NCBI GenBank assembly: GCA_947632585.1
Contig: CANRPS010000004.1
Location: 1 to 61,496, forward strand
Source of the DNA: an uncultured Clostridia bacterium
GTDB lineage: Bacteria; Bacillota; Clostridia; TANB77; CAG-508
DNA length: 61,496 bases
Direction: 5' to 3'
A program made the translations under genes and the position numbers. The stretch's first letter is position 1. Each line of letters opens with the position of its first letter. This document shows, in pieces, positions 57,013 through 61,496 of this stretch. Below the pieces are notes generated by a model. That model was not told the origin of the DNA. It made no database searches and worked only from the letters and a program-made list of their open reading frames with translations.

Positions 57013-57038
57013 AGTTATTAATTGAGGGAGGTTTTTTT
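57006..57038 (+). terminator. Riboswitch expression platform: terminator covering the ribosome site
   Basis: ACCTTCC pairs with GGGAGGT, followed by seven T residues that run into the ATG. The stem uses the GGGAGG ribosome site and shares ACC with the riboswitch end, so ligand state could control both termination and initiation. Confidence 0.55.
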
Positions 57039-57653
57039 ATGGAAAAGAAAAAAATGAGATTATTGAAAAAAATTTTAATTATAATTTCGGCAATAATAAT
57101 TTTATTTATAATTTATACTATTTATAGATATATGGTTATAACTAAAATACATAAGATGACAATGGCAAATAAAGAAAAAACAAATTTATATTATTATTCT
57201 GAAACAGAAGATACTATAATGGAATTTTGGAGAAAAGATAATATCAAAAAAATCAACTTAAAACAGGCAAAAGGAGATGGAGATATTACTTTTTGGTTAA
57301 ACGAAAATACTAATGTGGGATACATATTTTATAATTCAAACAAAACATATGAGATAGCAAAAGACTCTCTTATAATAGAAGCTTTACCAATGAGTATGAT
57401 ATCAAATGAGTCTAGCATATTTAATAATTTGGTAATGTCAATTGTAACTTTCATTATGCCAACAAAATATAATGATACAAGCTGTTATTACATTAGAACA
57501 GGAAATATAAGTGAGAAAATTGAAAAAGATACTGGAATGTTATTATATTCATGCAATCCTATTGATAGAAAAATAAGGTATAGTTTTGATAGTGTAACAG
57601 ATGAAGATACTAAAATTCCAGATATAACAGAATATACTATTAATAACAAATAA
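57039..57653 (+). CDS. Membrane-anchored protein under c-di-GMP riboswitch control
   Basis: This 204-residue protein has an N-terminal signal anchor (LLKKILIIISAIIILFIIYT) and an extracytoplasmic beta-rich domain (KTNLYYYSETEDTIMEFWRK, TSCYYIRTG, PDITEYTINN). It resembles LolA-like or outer-face lipid-binding domains in general layout only. The riboswitch suggests a role in attachment, surface change or motility control. No named family is recognised. Confidence 0.6.
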   Translation: MEKKKMRLLKKILIIISAIIILFIIYTIYRYMVITKIHKMTMANKEKTNLYYYSETEDTIMEFWRKDNIKKINLKQAKGDGDITFWLNENTNVGYIFYNSNKTYEIAKDSLIIEALPMSMISNESSIFNNLVMSIVTFIMPTKYNDTSCYYIRTGNISEKIEKDTGMLLYSCNPIDRKIRYSFDSVTDEDTKIPDITEYTINNK

Positions 57654-57668
57654 GATATTTTGATATAA

Positions 57669-57708
57669 GCAAAAGATGTACAGAATAAATTGTGCATCTT
57701 TTGTTTAT
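57669..57708 (+). terminator. Terminator after the riboswitch gene
   Basis: CAAAAGATGTACA pairs with TGTGCATCTTTTG (one G-U pair), then a T-rich tail. Confidence 0.8.
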
Positions 57709-57721
57709 TGCTTTAAAAGTA

Positions 57722-57750
57722 TTGACAACAAAAATAATATGTGCTAAAAT
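57722..57750 (+). promoter_or_regulatory. Promoter of infC-rpmI-rplT
   Basis: TTGACA and TAAAAT with a 17-base spacer, followed by a ~160-base leader. Confidence 0.78.
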
Positions 57751-57757
57751 ATAATTT

Positions 57758-57900
57758 GTTACAAGATGAAGGAAATACCTTCCACCTTAACATTTATTGG
57801 AAAAGGTAACAATTTAACAAAGTTTTTATGTGTTAATTTGGCTTATCTTGTAACAAAGAAAAGTCATTTTTTTATTGACTAAAAAAATAAAAACTAAATT
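57758..57900 (+). promoter_or_regulatory. Putative L20 leader of the infC operon
   Basis: GTTACAAGAT at the start pairs with ATCTTGTAAC at 57845-57854, enclosing about 75 bases that include GAAGGAAATACCTTCCACC. A second stem (AGTCA/TGACT with a T-rich loop) follows. Ribosomal protein L20 represses this operon through such leaders in Firmicutes. The overall shape fits, but I cannot confirm the covariance pattern. Confidence 0.55.
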
Positions 57901-57914
57901 AGGAGGTGTTTTAA

Positions 57915-58427
57915 ATAATAAAACAAGAATTACCAATAAACGATAAAATAAAAGCAAGAGAAGTTCAACTAATAGGTGATAATGGAGAAAAACTTGGAGT
58001 AGTAAGTTTAAATGATGCTTTAGATAAAGCAGAGGAAAAAAATTTAGATTTAGTACTTGTATCGCCAAATACAAATCCACCAGTTTGTAAAATAATGAAC
58101 TATGGAAAATATAAATTTGAACAGGCAAAAAAAGAAAAAGAAGCAAAGAAAAAGCAAAAAGCAATAGAAGTAAAAGAAATAAGAATTACGCCAAATATTG
58201 AACAACATGATTTTGAATTTAAAGCAAAAAATGCCAGAAAATTTATTGAAGATGGAAATAAATTAAAAATAACAATAAAATTTAAAGGTAGAGAAGTTAA
58301 TAATTCTAAGTTAGGAGAAGATGTTTTAAATAAATTTATTGAAAATTTATCAGATATAGCTATTGTAGAAAAACAACCTAAATTAGAAGGTAAAAATATG
58401 TTTATTATGCTATCTAAAAAAGCATAA
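57915..58427 (+). CDS. infC: Translation initiation factor IF-3, with non-canonical AUA start
   Basis: The track starts at an internal ATG (58095), but conserved IF-3 sequence (ELPINDKIKAREVQLIGDNGEKLGVV) runs upstream in the same frame. The frame is closed by TAA at 57912-57914, and the only candidates after it are ATA at 57915 and 57918. ATA at 57915 lies eight bases after AGGAGG. IF-3 genes commonly use rare starts (AUU, AUC, AUA) so that IF-3 represses its own synthesis. Product about 170 residues. rpmI and rplT follow. Confidence 0.9.
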   Translation: MIKQELPINDKIKAREVQLIGDNGEKLGVVSLNDALDKAEEKNLDLVLVSPNTNPPVCKIMNYGKYKFEQAKKEKEAKKKQKAIEVKEIRITPNIEQHDFEFKAKNARKFIEDGNKLKITIKFKGREVNNSKLGEDVLNKFIENLSDIAIVEKQPKLEGKNMFIMLSKKA

Positions 58428-58467
58428 ATTATATAAATAAATATAAAATTGAAAGGAGTTTTTTATC

Positions 58468-58668
58468 ATGCCTAAAATGAAGACAAATAAAGCTGCTAAA
58501 AAAAGATATTCTTTAACAGCTACAGGAAAAGTAAAAAGAACTTCAGCAGGAAGAAGACATTTACTAGCAAACAAAACAAAAAGACAAAAATTAAACAGCA
58601 GAAGACCAGGAGCTTATGCTGATAAAACTTGTGAAAACACAATAAAGAAATTATTACCATATAATTAG
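58468..58668 (+). CDS. rpmI: Ribosomal protein L35 (bL35)
   Basis: This 66-residue protein starts [20 protein letters not shown] and has the [15 protein letters not shown] core of bL35. An AAAGGAG site precedes the ATG. It sits between infC and rplT as in most bacteria. Confidence 0.97.
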   Translation: MPKMKTNKAAKKRYSLTATGKVKRTSAGRRHLLANKTKRQKLNSRRPGAYADKTCENTIKKLLPYN

Positions 58669-58685
58669 AAAGGAGAGACTAAAAA

Positions 58686-59036
58686 ATGGCAAGAGTAAAA
58701 ACAGCTAAAATAACAAGAAAAAGACATAAAAAAGTATTAAAACAAGCAAAAGGATATTATGGTGCAAAACACTATAGATTTAAAATGGCAAATCAAGCAG
58801 TATTAAAATCATTATCTTATTCTTATGTAGGAAGAAAAGACAGAAAAAGTGATTTTAGAAAACTATGGATTGCAAGAATTAATGCTGCAGCAAGAGCAAA
58901 TGGTATAACATATAGTAGATTAATTTCAGGACTAAAAAAAGCTAATGTTGTAATAAACAGAAAAATGCTTGCAGAAATAGCAGTAAGTGATGAAAAAGCT
59001 TTTGCAGAAATAGCAGAAATAGCAAAAAAAGCATAA
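58686..59036 (+). CDS. rplT: Ribosomal protein L20 (bL20)
   Basis: This 116-residue protein begins [28 protein letters not shown] and contains [26 protein letters not shown]20 is needed for early 50S assembly and is the likely repressor acting on the operon leader. AGAAAGGAG precedes the ATG. Confidence 0.97.
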   Translation: MARVKTAKITRKRHKKVLKQAKGYYGAKHYRFKMANQAVLKSLSYSYVGRKDRKSDFRKLWIARINAAARANGITYSRLISGLKKANVVINRKMLAEIAVSDEKAFAEIAEIAKKA

Positions 59037-59042
59037 ATTATA

Positions 59043-59070
59043 GCACGTAGTAAAATTACGTGCTTTTTTT
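59043..59070 (+). terminator. Terminator after rplT
   Basis: GCACGTA and TACGTGC surround GTAAAAT, followed by seven T residues. Confidence 0.9.
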
Positions 59071-59091
59071 GTGCAAAAATTGTATGAAGTA

Positions 59092-59865
59092 CTAATTATA
59101 TAATCTCTTAATATGTTTGATAGCACTTTTTTCTAATCTCGAAACTTGAGCTTGTGAAATGCCTATTTCATCTGCGACTTCCATTTGAGTCCTTCCATCA
59201 AAAAATCTTTTTACAATTATTTCTTTTTCTTTATTATTTAATTTCTTCATAGCTTGAAGTAAACTTAAATTTTCGGCCCAAAATTCATCTGTATTTTTTT
59301 GATCACTTACTTGATCCATAACATAAATATTATCTGTTCCGTCATTATAAATTGGTTCTTGAAGTGATACAGGATCTTGTATTGCATCTAAACTAAATGC
59401 AATATCTTCTTTTTCTACTCCTAATTCTTTAGATATTTCTTCTAAAGAAGGATCCTTTGCATGTTCTTTATTGTATTTTTCTTTAAATTGAATAATTTTA
59501 TATGCCAAATCTCTAGTAGATCGACTTACTCTAATACTATTATTATCTCTCAAATATCTTCTAACTTCACCAACAATCATTGGAACAGCATAAGTTGAAA
59601 ATTGTACTCCTTGTGACAAATCAAAATTATCTATGGCCTTTATTAATCCAACACATCCTACTTGAAATAAATCATCTGCTGATTCTCCTCTTCCTCTAAA
59701 TCTTTGTATAACCGAAAGAACTAGTCTTAAATTTCCATTTATAAAAATTTGTCTTGCTTCTTCATCTCCTTGTTTTATTTTTGAAAATAATTCTTCTTTT
59801 TCTTGACTTGTTAGCACAGGTAATTTAGCGGTATTTACTCCACTGATTTCTACCTTGTTAATCAC
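59092..59865 (-). CDS. sigG: Forespore sigma factor SigG
   Basis: This 257-residue sigma factor starts with the SigG-specific NKVEISGVNTAKLPVLT segment, then region 2 (DDLFQVGCVGLIKAIDNFD, QFSTYAVPMIVGEVRRYLRD), region 3 and region 4 (KEKEIIVKRFFDGRTQMEVADEIGISQAQVSRLEKSAI). It drives late forespore genes. GGAGG lies before the ATG on the minus strand. ylmC lies nearby, as in other Firmicutes. Confidence 0.96.
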   Translation of the reverse strand: MINKVEISGVNTAKLPVLTSQEKEELFSKIKQGDEEARQIFINGNLRLVLSVIQRFRGRGESADDLFQVGCVGLIKAIDNFDLSQGVQFSTYAVPMIVGEVRRYLRDNNSIRVSRSTRDLAYKIIQFKEKYNKEHAKDPSLEEISKELGVEKEDIAFSLDAIQDPVSLQEPIYNDGTDNIYVMDQVSDQKNTDEFWAENLSLLQAMKKLNNKEKEIIVKRFFDGRTQMEVADEIGISQAQVSRLEKSAIKHIKRLYN

Positions 59866-59994
59866 GTAAAAAAGTCCTCCTTTAAAATTAATGCTTATTT
59901 GTTATTATTCCCAGAAAGACTTTTTTTATGCTTTTAGATTTAAATTCGTAAAATGAAAATAATAAAATAAAAAAATATAAAATAAAAAAATTAC

Positions 59995-60023
59995 TTGTCA
60001 AAATTATTTTTTTGTGTTATTAT
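59995..60023 (+). promoter_or_regulatory. Promoter of tRNA-Trp
   Basis: TTGTCA and TATTAT are 17 bases apart, 17 bases before the tRNA. Confidence 0.7.
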
Positions 60024-60040
60024 AGAAAAGTAGTTTTTAT

Positions 60041-60115
60041 AGGGGCATAGTGTCAATGGTAGCACATCGGTCTCCAAAACCGCTGGTCTGGGTTCGAATC
60101 CTAGTACCCCTGCCA
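60041..60115 (+). tRNA. tRNA-Trp (anticodon CCA)
   Basis: The cloverleaf is visible: acceptor AGGGGCA/TACCCCT (one C-A mismatch at pair six), anticodon arm CGGT-CTCCAAA-ACCG with CCA at positions 34-36, T arm CTGGG-TTCGAAT-CCTAG, and an encoded CCA end. It is the only tRNA gene in the window. With anticodon CCA it would read UGG, not CGG. Confidence 0.95.
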
Positions 60116-60135
60116 ATAGATATTTGTTTAAATGA

Positions 60136-60170
60136 AAAAACAATCAATAATTATTATTGGTTGTTTTTTT
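60136..60170 (+). terminator. Terminator after tRNA-Trp
   Basis: ACAATCAATAA pairs with TTATTGGTTGT (wobble pairs), followed by a T-run. Confidence 0.8.
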
Positions 60171-60234
60171 AAGATTATGCATTGCTTAGTTAGTAATAGG
60201 ATAATTTAAAAAAAGACAAATTATTAAAATAGTA

Positions 60235-60263
60235 TTGAAAAAAAAGTCGAATTAATATATAAT
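60235..60263 (+). promoter_or_regulatory. Promoter of the DUF4234/DUF2752 pair
   Basis: TTGAAA and TATAAT are 17 bases apart, 28 bases before the ATG. Confidence 0.7.
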
Positions 60264-60291
60264 AAGGTCGAAAAAAGGGGAGGAGAGAAAA

Positions 60292-60528
60292 ATGATTAAA
60301 GAAAGAAACATTGTAGTATGTATATTATTAAGTATAATCACATGTGGAATTTACGGAATTTATTGGAACTACAAAATTGGAAAAGAAATGTATGAAGCAA
60401 ACCAAAAAAAGGGTATTTCAACTAGTGATAATTCTGTATTATATTTAATTTTATCAATTTTCGGATTAAGTATAGTTACATATTGTTTAGTTCAAAATGA
60501 ATTAAATACACTTGCAAGGCAACAATAA
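60292..60528 (+). CDS. DUF4234-like small membrane protein
   Basis: This 78-residue protein has two membrane helices and the family start NIVVCILLSIITCGIYGIYWNYKIGKEM. Function unknown. Its TAA is two bases before the ATG of the next gene, so they are expressed together. Confidence 0.8.
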   Translation: MIKERNIVVCILLSIITCGIYGIYWNYKIGKEMYEANQKKGISTSDNSVLYLILSIFGLSIVTYCLVQNELNTLARQQ

Positions 60529-60530
60529 AG

Positions 60531-60902
60531 ATGCGCAAATATAAAAACTATATTTTAATGCTTATCATAGGAATTTTATTAATCATACTTCATTTAAGAT
60601 ATGATAAAGAAATTCCTTGTTTTTTTTATAAACTAACAGGATTGTATTGTCCTGGATGCGGAATTACAAGAGCTTTATTTTCTTTGATGAAATTAGATAT
60701 ATACCAAGCATTTAGATATAATATGTTAGTTGTTATACTATTACCATTTGCTATTGGATATATAGGATTTAAAACAATCCTTAAAAGTGATAAAAAAATA
60801 CCAGATTCAGTTTGGAATATTTTATTAATTGTAACAATAGTTTATGGAATATTGCGAAACATATCAGCATTTTCTTTTTTGGCTCCAACTTTAATTACAT
60901 AG
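60531..60902 (+). CDS. DUF2752-family membrane protein
   Basis: This 123-residue protein has three membrane helices and the family motif FFYKLTGLYCPGCGITRALFSLM with a CPGC pair. Function unknown. It pairs with the DUF4234 gene in many Firmicutes. Confidence 0.88.
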   Translation: MRKYKNYILMLIIGILLIILHLRYDKEIPCFFYKLTGLYCPGCGITRALFSLMKLDIYQAFRYNMLVVILLPFAIGYIGFKTILKSDKKIPDSVWNILLIVTIVYGILRNISAFSFLAPTLIT

Positions 60903-60966
60903 TATTTATAAATCAAGTTTGAGTAATTAACACAAATAGGAGTTTTATATTAAATATGTATTTTGT

Positions 60967-61003
60967 AAATTTGTCTGATAGAAATATTAGACAAATTTTT
61001 CTT
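60967..61003 (+). terminator. Terminator after DUF2752 gene
   Basis: AAATTTGTCT and AGACAAATTT pair around a 12-base loop, then T-rich. Confidence 0.8.
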
Positions 61004-61059
61004 ATTATATATAGTAGAATTTTTTTTCTTTTTGAATATAATGTTTCTAGGTGATAGTT

Positions 61060-61297
61060 ATGCAAGATAAAGGAATGGATTTTAGAAGAAAGGAAGTTAT
61101 TAATATAACAGACGGAAAAAGACTTCGGCTATGTACAAGATGTGTGTGCAGATTTAGAAACAGGAAAGATAACTTCTATTATAGTTCCAGGAGGAACTAA
61201 TAAAATATTAAATTTTTTTTCATCTAATAATGATATTGAAATAGAATGGAATAAAATTAGGTGTATTGGAGAAGATTTAATATTAGTAGAAATATAA
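61060..61297 (+). CDS. ylmC: YlmC/YmxH-family PRC-barrel protein, +1 shift at CGG
   Basis: This short sporulation-linked protein is not in the ORF track because it is broken. Frame 0 reads MQDKGMDFRRKEVINITDGKRL and then CGG at 61126. The +1 frame from GGC reads GYVQDVCADLETGKITSIIVPGG, the normal continuation of the family (GKRLGYVxD), to TAA at 61297. The joined product is 78 residues, the family length. TATAAT at 61037 is a possible -10. Its location after sigG is conserved. Confidence 0.82.
61123..61129 (+). other. CGG +1 recoding site in ylmC
   Basis: CTT-CGG-C is read CTT-(C)-GGC, giving the conserved RLGYV. Frame 0 stays open about 25 codons in a nonsense frame. Confidence 0.82.
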
Positions 61298-61433
61298 TTA
61301 ATTTAAAGAGATTTAATGTCGTTTTTTGAAAAAATAAAACTAATTATGTTACTATTAAACTTGTTCTATTAGTAGTTTTACCAATTTTAAATGTTTGATA
61401 AATAAAAAAATCAAAAAAATTCGAAAAAAGGTA

Positions 61434-61462
61434 TTGACAAAGGAGAAAAGTAATAGTATAAT
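61434..61462 (+). promoter_or_regulatory. Consensus promoter at the window end
   Basis: Perfect TTGACA and TATAAT are spaced by 17 bases. The gene it drives lies beyond the window. No gene is seen from 61298 to the end. Confidence 0.8.
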
Positions 61463-61496
61463 AAGGATTGTTCGCTACGAAAAAAAGCGGGCAAAA

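Noticed and set aside
58095-58427. infC start at the first ATG
   Set aside because: It would delete most of the conserved IF-3 N-terminal domain, which is clearly encoded upstream.
60041-60115. tRNA-Trp as a CGG decoder (CGG to Trp, as proposed in some bacteria)
   Set aside because: The anticodon is CCA, which reads UGG, and the sites need a frame change with glycine, not tryptophan.
12045-61129. Simple reassignment of CGG to another amino acid
   Set aside because: Reading CGG as any single residue in frame 0 leads to stops or nonsense within 1-25 codons at eight of the nine sites and to loss of a catalytic motif at the ninth; only a +1 change of frame restores the proteins.
12045-61129. 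prfB-type programmed shift with internal Shine-Dalgarno
   Set aside because: No consistent AGGGGG-like site lies upstream of the CGG codons, and the P-site codons cannot generally re-pair in the +1 frame as CUU-U does.
11463-61297. Treating the broken genes as pseudogenes or assembly errors
   Set aside because: All nine breaks are the same kind (one extra C before GGN, at an in-frame CGG), none is at a homopolymer, and the repaired products are full length with intact motifs in both halves. Random decay or sequencing error would not pick one codon.

Overview
The window is a chromosomal segment of an AT-rich, spore-forming Firmicute, most likely an uncultured Clostridia lineage. It carries sigH, sigG, spoIIID, spoVT, a cotJABC operon and a ylmC/ymxH homologue. 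It also has a DAP-type murE, TTG/GTG starts with strong AGGAGG sites, and many TTGACA-17-TATAAT promoters. I cannot name the genus from sequence alone.

Layout. 1-2942: end of the spc ribosomal operon (rplF', rplR, rpsE, rplO, secY; rpmD is absent). 3059-5820: three paralogous proteins built of tandem helix-turn-helix repeats, inserted between secY and adk. 6031-11309: adk, map, infA, rpmJ, rpsM, rpsK, rpsD, rpoA, rplQ, with two structured leaders. 11463-14172: tmcAL and a pilin-like protein with a sulfatase-modifying-factor-like domain. 14350-21446: rimP-nusA-rnpM-infB-rbfA-nrnA-truB. 21540-25721: a degenerate HD-GYP-like protein, EndoQ and RNase J. 25761-31808: spoIIID, maf, an acetyltransferase, a secreted nuclease, cotJABC, a holin-like protein, DUF421 and DUF4363. 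31924-36998: glycosyltransferase, YlbF, YqeG, prepilin peptidase, an M24 peptidase, efp and a zinc-ribbon protein. 37128-46361: feoA, dut, a GT-C-like membrane protein, sigH, mutS2, a foreign-looking ORF, cmk, fba and two unknowns. 46415-54397: spoVT, a small unknown, murE, mraY, ftsW, murG, a histidine kinase and an ArsP_2-type permease. 54447-61496: an orphan VirD4/TraG ATPase, a cyclic-di-GMP-I riboswitch with its membrane protein, infC-rpmI-rplT, sigG, tRNA-Trp, DUF4234, DUF2752 and ylmC.

Main discovery. Eight genes (tmcAL, the pilin/SUMF gene, truB, the nuclease, the holin-like gene, prepilin peptidase, ftsW and ylmC) look frameshifted. Every break, nine in all and two of them in ftsW, is a +1 shift exactly at an in-frame CGG codon. 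In each case the sequence NNN-C-GGN must be read as NNN-GGN, so one extra C is skipped and a conserved glycine is restored. When I scanned the other native genes by eye I found no in-frame CGG used as a sense codon, although the trinucleotide CGG is common in the other two frames. The only sense CGG lies in a GC-richer, foreign-looking ORF (43068-43409). The simplest reading is that CGG is unassigned (no tRNA-Arg-CCG) and acts as an obligatory +1 recoding signal, or that CGGN is read as a quadruplet glycine codon. I know of no described bacterial system with this rule.

How the genes work together: most of the window is translation and its control (ribosomal proteins, IF1, IF2, IF3, EF-P, RimP, RbfA, TruB, TmcAL). 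Peptidoglycan and division genes (murE-mraY-ftsW-murG) and sporulation genes make up much of the rest. The recoded genes fall in all these groups, so correct CGG handling would be needed for division (FtsW) and tRNA modification (TruB, TmcAL).
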